Source of the DNA: CAZKFA01 sp964551925
GTDB taxonomy: Bacteria > Cyanobacteriota > Vampirovibrionia > LMEP-6097
DNA length: 25,395 nt
Assembly: GCA_964551925.1 (NCBI GenBank)
Contig: CAZKFA010000027.1
Coordinates: 1 to 25,395, forward strand
Reading direction: 5' to 3'
The notes under the pieces are model-generated. The model was not told the origin of the DNA. It ran no database searches and worked only from the letters and a program-made list of their open reading frames with translations. Within the stretch, counting starts at the first letter, position 1, and each line of letters begins with the position of its first letter. Positions 1 through 7,795 of this stretch are shown here, in pieces. Both the position numbers and the translations under genes were made by a program.

Positions 1-996
1 TAGACTTAAAATACTAAATCTATCAGGACGCATCTTTGGTGCAAGCTCAATAATTGCTTGCATATCATGAACCCCAATAGCCGCAAATGTCTCAGGGAAA
101 TGAAAATAACTCAAGATTTTCTCTAGTCGCTGCTTACGCTCTTGATTAGCACGATAGCCTTCAAGAAACACTGTCGCCAAGAGCACTTGAATGCCATGGC
201 TAGCCTTCACTCCATGACCAAATAATTTATCAATCGCATGTGAGATCAAATGCTCAGCTCCAGAGCAAGGTCTAGAAGAACCAGCAATACTCATAGCAAT
301 CCCAGAGAGAGCTAGAGCTTCAACCAGAGCTTCAAGAAATTCATCATCATACAAAGCCCATTGATAATCAAGTCCTCTTGCCATAAAGCTTTCGAGCTGG
401 AGAATAATATTCATTGCTGAATTCTTAGCTAACATAATCGCAAAGTCATCAACAGATTCATTAGAATGTTGAGCTGCCAGATACCAATCATCAACAGCCG
501 ATAAATTAGAAATTAAATCCCCAACTCCAGACTTGATATGATCAACATCACTTGCTTTAATCATATACAAAGGAATTAATAAAGCTTTTGGCATTACAGC
601 AGCCAAACTCTGTCCACGCAAGACTGCCACTGGCGAACAAATGCCATCATGAGAGATCAGAGTAGGAATACTAATAAATTTCGCCGAGATTTTAGCTGAT
701 AGATATTTGGCATAATCCAAAACCTTACCACCACCCAATCCTATAACGCAATCATAATGTTGAGTTGAAGGTGATTGCAGCAAATCGCCAATTGCTTTAT
801 CATCAACAAGGCACAAATCAACGAGTGGGTCAAATTGCTCAGCAATCATCAAAGCCTCACTATCACGAGTATAAAGTCCATGACAAAGTAGTAATTTCTC
901 AATTTTATATTCATCAATAAGAGCTTGCAAAACAACAATTAATTCTGCTGAGGTTTTTGCTATTTGCAAATGACTTGGAATGACTATATTGCGCAA
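1..996 (-). CDS. sn-glycerol-1-phosphate dehydrogenase family protein (partial, C-terminus off left edge)
   Basis: An open frame of 332 codons runs off the left edge with no stop. I read it by hand on the minus strand. Family marks are GLGGGKVLDYAKYLS (residues about 86-100, dinucleotide-binding), SIPTLISHDGICSPVA (109-124), a GD pair with Asp160, SSRPCSGAEHL with His249, and SHG with His267. Asp160, His249 and His267 match the metal ligands of the archaeal G1P dehydrogenase/AraM family (COG0371), which reduces dihydroxyacetone phosphate to sn-glycerol-1-phosphate. The start is TTG at 996, chosen because AAGGAG (1002-1007) lies 5 bases upstream. It overlaps the end of the upstream nucleotidyltransferase by 13 bases, so the two are translationally linked. 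A plain iron-containing alcohol dehydrogenase (for example phosphonoacetaldehyde reductase) is the alternative, but the SHDG and SRPxSGxEH blocks favour the G1P group. The exact substrate is inferred. Confidence 0.82.
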   Translation of the reverse strand, partial: MRNIVIPSHLQIAKTSAELIVVLQALIDEYKIEKLLLCHGLYTRDSEALMIAEQFDPLVDLCLVDDKAIGDLLQSPSTQHYDCVIGLGGGKVLDYAKYLSAKISAKFISIPTLISHDGICSPVAVLRGQSLAAVMPKALLIPLYMIKASDVDHIKSGVGDLISNLSAVDDWYLAAQHSNESVDDFAIMLAKNSAMNIILQLESFMARGLDYQWALYDDEFLEALVEALALSGIAMSIAGSSRPCSGAEHLISHAIDKLFGHGVKASHGIQVLLATVFLEGYRANQERKQRLEKILSYFHFPETFAAIGVHDMQAIIELAPKMRPDRFSILSL

Positions 997-1718
997 AACA
1001 ACTCCTTGGCTCGCTTATAATCCTCAACAGTATCTACTTCAGACCAAATATTATCCCTAGTTGAGACGAAACTTAATTTTATTTGCTTAGCAATGGCATC
1101 AAGAGCATCCTCATAATACTTAGTAAACTGCCCCTCATTAATAAACTTAACTAATGATTCTGCGAATAAATAAGAATCACTTTCATTAAGATGCATAATA
1201 CCAATATACTCCCCTAAAGCTGAAGCATTATCCAGATTCTTACTAATTGCTGCAATAAATCCATTCTCTAATACGACCTTCATGTCCTCATCATCACAGG
1301 GTTTGGTGTCATCTACCACCAAAAAACTCTCTCTAGAATCTTGATACTTATCAACAGCAGCTTTCAAAATCAAAGGATCATAAACAATATCAGAATTAAA
1401 CAAAAAAGTCCTATCATCAAAAAATTCACGTAAAAGATAAGCACTATAAATATTATTCTTAGTAAGATATTCTGGATTATAGATAAACTTGATATCCCTA
1501 AAATGCTTTTGCCATTTGGCATTGATTGCCTGTTCTATAACTTCTGCCTTATGGCCAGTCATAACAATCAAATCCACAAAGCCATGATGACGCATTGCAT
1601 TCAAAGTAGCATCTAAAAAAGTAATACCAGACTTAAGTGGCAAACAGCATTTTGGTAAATTATCTGTTAATTCACCTAATCTGGATGATCTACCCGCTGC
1701 TAAAATTATCGCCCTCAT
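984..1718 (-). CDS. NTP transferase, probable CTP:phosphoglycerol/phosphocholine-type cytidylyltransferase (LicC-like)
   Basis: 244 residues, full length for a single-domain nucleotidyltransferase. The N-terminus carries the signature LAAGRSSRLG followed by LPKCCLPL (residues 6-28), where the Lys of PK contacts the nucleotide. FNSD with Asp110 is the metal/nucleotide-binding aspartate position. SEVDTVEDY (226-234) is the C-terminal acidic motif usual in LicC-like cytidylyltransferases. The family activates a small phosphorylated alcohol or sugar as its CDP or UDP derivative. The next gene is a G1P dehydrogenase-type enzyme, so CDP-glycerol (sn-1 series) is the most economical product. That product is inference; phosphocholine, a phosphonate or a sugar phosphate remain possible. 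An in-frame TAG lies two codons upstream, so ATG 1718 is the earliest start. An AGGAGG sits 16 bases upstream, farther than usual, with a TATAAT box between it and the ATG. Confidence 0.85.
   Translation of the reverse strand: MRAIILAAGRSSRLGELTDNLPKCCLPLKSGITFLDATLNAMRHHGFVDLIVMTGHKAEVIEQAINAKWQKHFRDIKFIYNPEYLTKNNIYSAYLLREFFDDRTFLFNSDIVYDPLILKAAVDKYQDSRESFLVVDDTKPCDDEDMKVVLENGFIAAISKNLDNASALGEYIGIMHLNESDSYLFAESLVKFINEGQFTKYYEDALDAIAKQIKLSFVSTRDNIWSEVDTVEDYKRAKELFCAI
1002..1007 (-). promoter_or_regulatory. Shine-Dalgarno that fixes a TTG start
   Basis: AAGGAG reads toward the TTG at 996 with a 5-base spacer. It lies inside the last codons of the upstream nucleotidyltransferase gene. No in-frame ATG lies nearby, so this site is the reason for choosing the TTG. 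Confidence 0.75.
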
Positions 1719-1726
1719 AACCTACT

Positions 1727-1732
1727 ATTATA
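1727..1732 (-). promoter_or_regulatory. -10-like box just upstream of the nucleotidyltransferase
   Basis: Exact TATAAT on the minus strand, 8 bases before the ATG at 1718. Transcription from it would begin within about 2 bases of the start codon. A second TATAAT lies farther upstream at 1745-1750 and is an alternative that would leave about 20 bases of leader. No good -35 box is visible for either. Confidence 0.4.
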
Positions 1733-1789
1733 TACCTCCTATAGATTATAAATAGTCTTTTCAGAGTAATTCTTAGTAATGAAGTTAGA

Positions 1790-1846
1790 TTGATTAAATT
1801 ACAGGGAATAGCTTAACTGTAATTTACTTAACCCTATATTAATCAA
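1790..1846. promoter_or_regulatory. Nested inverted repeats in a divergent intergenic region (possible operator)
   Basis: The 152-base gap between the nucleotidyltransferase and the fibre-like gene contains two nested perfect dyads. The inner arms are AAATTACAG (1796-1804) and CTGTAATTT (1817-1825), with a 12-base loop. The outer arms are TTGATTAA (1790-1797) and TTAATCAA (1839-1846). A weak plus-strand promoter (TTAACT at 1813-1818, 16-base spacer, TATATT at 1835-1840) overlaps them, so a repressor or activator site for the fibre-like gene is plausible. No T-run follows, so a terminator is unlikely. Confidence 0.4.
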
Positions 1847-1870
1847 ACCTTGATAAAACCTAATTAAGCC

Positions 1871-3547
1871 ATGACAAAAAAACAATATAACTTAGTTCTT
1901 CTCGGTAGCTTACTATTCTGCTTTAGTGGAGTTCAAGCTGCTAGATTTATTCAAACCAACAAACTTGCTGGTAGTGGACGAGCCGCATTACAGCTTAGAG
2001 AAGGTGATGATATTGTCTCACTAAAAATCAACAATGGCGTTCCAATAGCACGTATGCGTATAACCAATCTACAAGAACTAATTATTGAACAAGGTAGATA
2101 TATCAAAGTTGAAGTTTTCAAAACTACAAATGATCCAAAAGAATTCGTTGGTATTTTTAGTTATAAAATCAAACCGAGACAAAATGCACGTAGAGTAAGG
2201 ATTCCGCTACCTCGTTTCGAGAATCAATCTGAAAACTTTGAATTTATAGTTTATGATACAGCAGGCACTCCTAGAGCAAGATATGCCTATTCTTTTGCTG
2301 CCGGTGAATTAATAAATAATGAAGAACCTACCGATCCTATTGATCCAGAGTTGAATGGAGCAGTCACACCAGAAATGATGGAGGCCATTGTTAGAAATAT
2401 AAACGTCCAAAGTGTTCAATCAACTCAATTAGCTGGTATCGAAAAAGTTGGTGACACTAATTATACGATCAAGATTCCAACAGGAAGAAGAGAAAATTAT
2501 AATTCAATTGGCAAAAGAGTTTCAAGCCTTAAAATTAATGGTACTGGAACTCTAGCAGAAAGATCTCGCTTTGATGATGCTTCTATTGGCTTTGTCTATT
2601 TTGATAAAGAAACTGGTAAGGTTTATATCAAAGGTAGAGAGACTGGAGCTTGGTCAGAACCCGTTGACTTAAGTGGCAAAAATCTTGATCTAAGCGCGAT
2701 TGATAATGGTCAAATCTCCATAGATAAACTAAGCAATGGAGATATTCTACAAACTATAATCAATAATCCAGTTGTTGCAGCAGACTTGGGCCCTATCAAC
2801 CAAAGCATAAACAATCTTAGTGAGATTAAACTAAACGCTGATTTATCAAATCTACCAGCTGAATCAGTAGATGGAGAGAAAATCATGAATGGTAGTATCA
2901 CAACTGATGATCTAGCACCTGATGCTATTAGTTTCACTGGAGATAGATATATTACCCTACTACCAGGAGTTAGTGATATCTATTATGATAACCAATTCTT
3001 TATCAACAAGGGTTGTGGCATCATTAACTCTAGCCAATATCTAAAATTTCTATCTAAGCGTATTGCCTATGCTTACTGCTTACCAACCTACTCAGTATGG
3101 AGCTTCCAGATACCAACAGACTGGGAAGTTGGAACAGATATGGCTGCTGAACTCGAGTGGTTCACGACAAGTAATAGCGTACTTGGACCTGTAAGCTTCA
3201 TAAATAATACCTCTTGGTCTATCCTTTATAAGGATATAGCGCCTGGAGATAACTTACCAAGCTCATTTGATGCAAGCACTGCAAACAATGATACTGAAGC
3301 CAACACTAATTTAATTCAAACACTCAATACATTTACAAGTAAGTCTTATACTCAAAGCACTCCTACTGTATTTAATGAAATCACAAGCACAGGTACAAAC
3401 CTCATCATAGATGGAGCTGATATCGTACCTGGCTCAACGATTATTATTGGAGTAAAGCGTGATATTGACAATGCTGAGAATAATTTCTTCAATGCAATTA
3501 ATCTACACAAGGTAAAAATCATCTACAAGAGTAAACACGTCAAATAA
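1871..3547 (+). CDS. Secreted protein with phage-tail-fibre-like C-terminal half
   Basis: 558 residues. A clear Sec signal peptide (KKQ, hydrophobic LVLLGSLLFCFSG) should be cut after VQA at about residue 23. Residues 25-145 look like an all-beta domain of unknown family, followed by a Pro/Asp/Glu linker (150-162). Residues 240-350 contain short fibre-like repeats: an NGQISIDKLSNG-type unit near 279-290 and VDGEKIMNGSITTDDLAPDAI-like units near 333-353, which resemble tail-fibre shafts. Residues 355-558 form a head rich in Trp, Ser and Thr with Cys382 and Cys403, ending in a GVKRDIDNAENNF segment as in some fibre tip domains. I do not recognise a named family. The signal peptide and the lack of phage genes nearby suggest a host adhesin. 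Its neighbour 3' is convergent pgpH, only 5 bases away, and no terminator is visible there. Confidence 0.75.
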   Translation: MTKKQYNLVLLGSLLFCFSGVQAARFIQTNKLAGSGRAALQLREGDDIVSLKINNGVPIARMRITNLQELIIEQGRYIKVEVFKTTNDPKEFVGIFSYKIKPRQNARRVRIPLPRFENQSENFEFIVYDTAGTPRARYAYSFAAGELINNEEPTDPIDPELNGAVTPEMMEAIVRNINVQSVQSTQLAGIEKVGDTNYTIKIPTGRRENYNSIGKRVSSLKINGTGTLAERSRFDDASIGFVYFDKETGKVYIKGRETGAWSEPVDLSGKNLDLSAIDNGQISIDKLSNGDILQTIINNPVVAADLGPINQSINNLSEIKLNADLSNLPAESVDGEKIMNGSITTDDLAPDAISFTGDRYITLLPGVSDIYYDNQFFINKGCGIINSSQYLKFLSKRIAYAYCLPTYSVWSFQIPTDWEVGTDMAAELEWFTTSNSVLGPVSFINNTSWSILYKDIAPGDNLPSSFDASTANNDTEANTNLIQTLNTFTSKSYTQSTPTVFNEITSTGTNLIIDGADIVPGSTIIIGVKRDIDNAENNFFNAINLHKVKIIYKSKHVK

Positions 3548-3552
3548 GTGGA

Positions 3553-5871
3553 TTAGTCAGTAGTCTCTTTAGATTTCTCTGGATATTTAATACGCTCATG
3601 ATTTTGCGAGCGCCAGACGTTGAGAAAAGACTCCGCCACTTTATTAAGATCAGCTCTTGACAACCCAGTGTACTCCAATTCACCTTCCTTAACACGAGCA
3701 TCAATAATCTTATCTATCATGTCTTTGGCATCATGCTCATCAGCTAAATCTTTTATGCTTCTTAAGGCTGCTTCTGCACTATCTGCGATCATAGCAATCC
3801 CTGTTTCTTTGCTATTGGGTTTAGGACCAGGATAACGGTAGTCTTCTGAGTTAACATCTGATTTATCAAACTTATTTAAGGCTTTATGATAAAAATAATT
3901 AGTAATAGTCGTACCCTGATGCATAGGAATAAAATCTATAATCACTTGCGGCAAATTATATTTCTTGGCTAACTTAATACCCTCAGCGACATGAGCAATA
4001 ATAATCTCAGCTGACTTCTTTGGATCATCCAAGGTTGTATGTGGATTAGGCTTGCCAAAATTATTCTCAATGAAATAACCAGGGGCGTGCATTTTACCAA
4101 TATCATGATAAAGCAATCCAACTCGGATCAAATCAGTATTCAAACCAAGGATACTACCTGCTTCCTCGGACAATCTCGACACATTTAAAGAGTGTTCATA
4201 AGTACCAGGCGCTTTATCACGTAAGCGCTTGAGTAGAGGCTGATTAGGATTAGCAAGCTCAGCTAATTTAAATGGTGTTAATAGTCTTAATGTAGATTCC
4301 AAATACGGTAATATTGCAAGAGAACTAACTCCAGAAGCTAAACCACTTACCGCATAAAAAGATGCCACTATCAAGACAGGGATTACTTCGAAATCAGATA
4401 CTGCAATAATTACCGTCAATAAGAAAGCTGTAACTTGAGCAATTGCAGTCTTTGTACCAGCGTTAGTTAAATCGTCTCTCTGACTAGCTTTGCGAACAAG
4501 GAAGACAGAATATATAGATCCAATATAATGCGGCAAAACTTGCCAAAAATTCATATCTAGACTTTTAATCATAAAGAAACATACAATGGTAGTCATCACC
4601 ATAGCAATAATTGGCGCATAAAAAACCGTAATCAAAATCGCCATCGTCGCAACAGGCGCCAACGGTAATTTATCCAGATCCCAAATAGTTATAGCTGCAA
4701 CAATGGCAGAGACACCAATGGATGCTAAAAAGGTCATTAATATTTTATCGACACTAAAATGAGCTCTCTGATTGAAAATATAGAACAGTGCACTTGCAAA
4801 AACAAGGAAAAGCAAGATATAGAAATTGTTTAATATCTCACCCCAATCAGATTGAACATGCAACATATTCAAATCTTCCAAATAATAATATTGCTGCTCA
4901 GTAACAATCTCCCCTTTAGTTGCAAGTACCGAGCCTTGCTTCAATTCAATAATCACAGGCTCGACAAGACTCATAGCATCATCTTCAAGCGCCTGTACCT
5001 TAGTCCAATCAATTTGCATATTGGCATAAGTTGATCGCTCAATTAACCTATCAATCAGAACCCTCTCCCTGTCAGTAAGAAACGGGAATAGTATCTTAGT
5101 ATTTTGCTGTATCTTTTTGCGCGGCAATCCATGTACAATCCCTAAATCCAGAAGCCTTTTTTGAATGGCAAAAGCCTTCACAAAAAGATCTTCATAATTC
5201 ATTGCACTTATCGCATCGAAGAAAGCTTTTCCAAGAGCTTCTTTCTCTTCAGCAACACGACGTTGCTTTTCACGAAGTTTTCTTAATTCTTCAAAAAAAC
5301 TTTTGCGTTCAAATTCTGTCAACTTATTTAGCTCTTCAACAACAATAGGATTGTCGGCAATTATAATGTTGGCAAGGGGTCCTGTTGTTAAGTTATCACT
5401 AGGAAATATCTCTCCAAAATTGCGACTCAATAATAACTGATTGAATTTTTCAGTATTTAGTTTAGTTAAATAATTCTGAGTTTCCATGCTAATTTTTTGA
5501 TTAATCGGCATATCGTAATAGCTTGGCAATGGAGCAATTTGTTCTCGGATCATCTGCACCAAGAATCGCAACTTTGCCAAACTCTCTTGAGAAGCATTAT
5601 CATCTACACTCAAAATCTCTTTATTACCAACATTGCGAATAGCGGCGAGACGAGCTTTCTCTCTAGCTTCATTGGTCTTCAATCGATCTTCAACCTTAAC
5701 ATCATGACCTAAAATAATTGTCACTGGGCTAACTTCATTGAGCTTAATCGCCGGCTTATACCAAGAGCGAATACTTAATAGAGCCGTTAATGAGACGACT
5801 CCAATTGAAACTACAATTAGCAACCAAAAAATCTCTAAAAGCTTGGGGTTATTTCTGATCAAAAGCTTCAT
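3553..5871 (-). CDS. pgpH: 7TM-HD family cyclic-di-AMP phosphodiesterase (PgpH type)
   Basis: 772 residues, in the usual range for PgpH. Order: an N-terminal membrane anchor (about 14-33), a large extracytoplasmic 7TMR-HDED domain (40-340), a block of about seven membrane helices (350-525), then a cytoplasmic HD domain. HD-site residues visible are His560 (TYEHS), His589-Asp590 (YHDIGK), His627 (AHV), His651 (MHQG) and Asp697. The family hydrolyses c-di-AMP to pApA and so influences potassium, osmotic and envelope homeostasis. The product is an established family function; activity here is inferred from intact metal ligands. It is divergent from miaA across only 43 bases. The start ATG at 5871 has no Shine-Dalgarno and a TATTCT box 8 bases upstream. 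Confidence 0.93.
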   Translation of the reverse strand: MKLLIRNNPKLLEIFWLLIVVSIGVVSLTALLSIRSWYKPAIKLNEVSPVTIILGHDVKVEDRLKTNEAREKARLAAIRNVGNKEILSVDDNASQESLAKLRFLVQMIREQIAPLPSYYDMPINQKISMETQNYLTKLNTEKFNQLLLSRNFGEIFPSDNLTTGPLANIIIADNPIVVEELNKLTEFERKSFFEELRKLREKQRRVAEEKEALGKAFFDAISAMNYEDLFVKAFAIQKRLLDLGIVHGLPRKKIQQNTKILFPFLTDRERVLIDRLIERSTYANMQIDWTKVQALEDDAMSLVEPVIIELKQGSVLATKGEIVTEQQYYYLEDLNMLHVQSDWGEILNNFYILLFLVFASALFYIFNQRAHFSVDKILMTFLASIGVSAIVAAITIWDLDKLPLAPVATMAILITVFYAPIIAMVMTTIVCFFMIKSLDMNFWQVLPHYIGSIYSVFLVRKASQRDDLTNAGTKTAIAQVTAFLLTVIIAVSDFEVIPVLIVASFYAVSGLASGVSSLAILPYLESTLRLLTPFKLAELANPNQPLLKRLRDKAPGTYEHSLNVSRLSEEAGSILGLNTDLIRVGLLYHDIGKMHAPGYFIENNFGKPNPHTTLDDPKKSAEIIIAHVAEGIKLAKKYNLPQVIIDFIPMHQGTTITNYFYHKALNKFDKSDVNSEDYRYPGPKPNSKETGIAMIADSAEAALRSIKDLADEHDAKDMIDKIIDARVKEGELEYTGLSRADLNKVAESFLNVWRSQNHERIKYPEKSKETTD

Positions 5872-5879
5872 AACTATAT

Positions 5880-5905
5880 AGAATAGCGCAATTTCTAGCT
5901 ATAAT
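5880..5905. promoter_or_regulatory. Interlocked divergent -10 boxes for pgpH and miaA
   Basis: On the minus strand TATTCT (5880-5885) lies 8 bases before the pgpH ATG. On the plus strand TATAAT (5900-5905, preceded by GC) lies 9 bases before the miaA TTG. With 17-base spacers, each box falls in the other promoter's -35 region, so polymerase could occupy only one at a time. Neither has a recognisable -35 hexamer. Confidence 0.45.
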
Positions 5906-5914
5906 AAAGATCAA

Positions 5915-6817
5915 TTGACCCTAGACCTCACTAAAATTCATGAACTAATAGCTTCTTCCACAGCACGTCTGATAACAATCGTTGGACCTACCTGTAGTGG
6001 CAAGACCGCTCTGTCACTAGCATTAGCTCAAAAATTACAGCTGCCAATAATTAACGCTGATAGCAGATTAATTTATGCTGATATGAATATTGGCAGCGCC
6101 AAACCAAACTCAACAGAACTAGCTTTAGCACCTCACTATCTAATCAACTTAAAACAAGTCAACCAAGGCTATTCTAGCTCTGAGTATCGGGATGACTTTG
6201 ATAAAACTATGGAGAAATTCTCGCGAGCAATAGTAGTTGGTGGAACTGGATTATATATCAAAACAGCTATTGCTAATTTAGATCTACCGCCCTATGCTCC
6301 AAACCCAGAGCTAAGAGCAAAGTTAGCAAAGTATTCTATTCAAGAGCTACAAGAACTATTAACACAGTTAGACTCTAATGCGCTTTCACAAATCGACAAG
6401 AATAATCCACTGCGTCTAATTAGAGCAATTGAGATTACCTCTCAAAGCAACAAGCCACTAGCTCAGTCAATCAAAACCAAGAAAAGTGACAGATACTCTG
6501 CTTTATACATTGGTGTCAATTTCAATAAACGTGAAACCCTCTATAACCTAATTGATCAGAGGGTTATATCAATGATAGAACAGGGATTGATTGAAGAAAC
6601 TCAAAACCTCATCGATCGCTTCGGCATAACACGTGCTCTAACAAGCACTATTGGCTACAGAGAAATTGTTAGTTTCCTAAATAACGAAATCTCCAAACAA
6701 GAAGCAATTGAATTAATACAAAAAAGAACCAGAAATTACGCTAAGCGTCAATTGACTTGGTTCAGAGCACAACCCAATATCAATTGGTTCTATCATGATG
6801 CCGAGGTACACACTTAA
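5915..6817 (+). CDS. miaA: tRNA dimethylallyltransferase
   Basis: 300 residues against about 300-316 in the family. It transfers the dimethylallyl group from DMAPP to N6 of A37 in tRNAs reading UNN codons, the first step toward ms2i6A. The P-loop GPTCSGKT is at residues 24-31, then NADSRLIYADMNIGSAKPN (about 45-63) with the catalytic Asp of the DS motif, VVGGTGLYIK (about 108-117), and a C-terminal TRNYAKRQLTWFR tRNA-binding stretch. The frame has no upstream ATG, only TTG at 5915 and an ATT farther up before an in-frame TAG, so TTG is taken as the start. A TATAAT box ends 9 bases before it. The stop TAA shares its last base with the ATG of gshB, so the two are an operon. Confidence 0.96.
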   Translation: MTLDLTKIHELIASSTARLITIVGPTCSGKTALSLALAQKLQLPIINADSRLIYADMNIGSAKPNSTELALAPHYLINLKQVNQGYSSSEYRDDFDKTMEKFSRAIVVGGTGLYIKTAIANLDLPPYAPNPELRAKLAKYSIQELQELLTQLDSNALSQIDKNNPLRLIRAIEITSQSNKPLAQSIKTKKSDRYSALYIGVNFNKRETLYNLIDQRVISMIEQGLIEETQNLIDRFGITRALTSTIGYREIVSFLNNEISKQEAIELIQKRTRNYAKRQLTWFRAQPNINWFYHDAEVHT

Positions 6818-7776
6818 TGAAAATCCTATTTATCGCAGATCCAATAACAAATTTCATCACCAACCATGACAGCACTTGGGCAATAATAGAAGCAAGCCTT
6901 CGTGCTGGCAATGAAGCTTACTATGCATGCGACAATACTCTAGGATTCAATCAACAAACCTTTTGTAGCGCCGTTAAACTAGACTGGGACTTCATAACTC
7001 ACAACATCAACTCCGAGCGAATCCGCTTCCCTAATAATTACAAACACCAATACAAGATCACAACTGTTGATAATTTCGATCTTTGCTTTATGCGCAAAGA
7101 TCCACCAGTAAACATTGATTACTATAATAAAGTTTTACTATTACAGCATTGTTCAAAAGCACGCATCATCAATAGCGCTCACGCTCTATTAACCATAAAC
7201 GAGAAGCTCAGCATATTAAATTTCCCAAACTTAATCACAGAGACACTTGTCAGCCAAGACCTTGGGACTATGTTAGAGTTCATCAACAAACATCAAACTA
7301 TCGTTCTCAAACCACTTGATAGCATGGGCGGACAAGGGGTGACAAAAATCACAGCTAACGATACTAATCTCAAAGAGATACTCTCAACACAAACCCACTA
7401 TATGTTACAAAAATACATACCTGCGATCAAAACAGAAGGAGATAAAAGAATCATTATTATTAATGGCAAACCAAGAGGAGCTTTACTAAGGATCCCCGCG
7501 GAGCATGACTTCCGCGCCAACCTTGCTGCTGGTGGCAGTTTCACCAATTACTCATTAAATCAAAGAGACCTCGAAATATGCAAAAGACTAGAAAAATATT
7601 TAATACAAAACGGCATTGTTCTAGCTGGCATCGATGTTATCGGCGATTATCTAACAGAGATAAATATTACCTCACCAACCTGCCTGCAAGAAATCAATCG
7701 CCTTGAAGGTTACACCGCAGGTAATAGACTTGAGGATATATTAATAAAAGAATTAGAACAAACTATGAAACTATAG
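6817..7776 (+). CDS. gshB: Glutathione synthetase
   Basis: 319 residues, the length of the prokaryotic GshB family (about 316). It joins gamma-glutamylcysteine and glycine using ATP, the second step of glutathione synthesis. The N-terminal Rossmann-like domain begins MKILFIADP and includes FMRKDPP (91-97), a substrate-domain motif of GshB. The ATP-grasp part begins near residue 125, with VLKPLDSMGGQGV (163-175) as the nucleotide-binding loop, GDKRIIIINGKPRGALLR (208-225), and a metal-binding end in LTEINITSPTCLQEI (279-293). A GAGG lies 9 bases before the ATG, which overlaps the miaA stop by one base. No gshA is in the window. Convergent with glyS, 19 bases apart, without a visible terminator. 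Confidence 0.96.
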   Translation: MKILFIADPITNFITNHDSTWAIIEASLRAGNEAYYACDNTLGFNQQTFCSAVKLDWDFITHNINSERIRFPNNYKHQYKITTVDNFDLCFMRKDPPVNIDYYNKVLLLQHCSKARIINSAHALLTINEKLSILNFPNLITETLVSQDLGTMLEFINKHQTIVLKPLDSMGGQGVTKITANDTNLKEILSTQTHYMLQKYIPAIKTEGDKRIIIINGKPRGALLRIPAEHDFRANLAAGGSFTNYSLNQRDLEICKRLEKYLIQNGIVLAGIDVIGDYLTEINITSPTCLQEINRLEGYTAGNRLEDILIKELEQTMKL

Positions 7777-7795
7777 TCCATTTTGCAGGGAGTCC

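Noticed and set aside
1..1718. Phosphonate pathway (Fe-alcohol dehydrogenase plus phosphonate cytidylyltransferase)
   Set aside because: The dehydrogenase has the SHDG and SRPxSGxEH blocks of the glycerol-1-phosphate dehydrogenase family, and no PEP mutase or decarboxylase is seen; it cannot be fully excluded without the left flank.
1745..1750. TATAAT as the main -10 of the nucleotidyltransferase
   Set aside because: It would place the transcript start inside the AGGAGG; kept only as an alternative to the nearer TATAAT at 1727-1732.
2710..2937. 75-codon antisense frame within the first fibre-like gene
   Set aside because: No start signal, no domain, and fully covered by a convincing secreted protein on the other strand.
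7777..7795. Terminator between convergent gshB and glyS
   Set aside because: Only 19 bases and no stem of useful length followed by a T-run.
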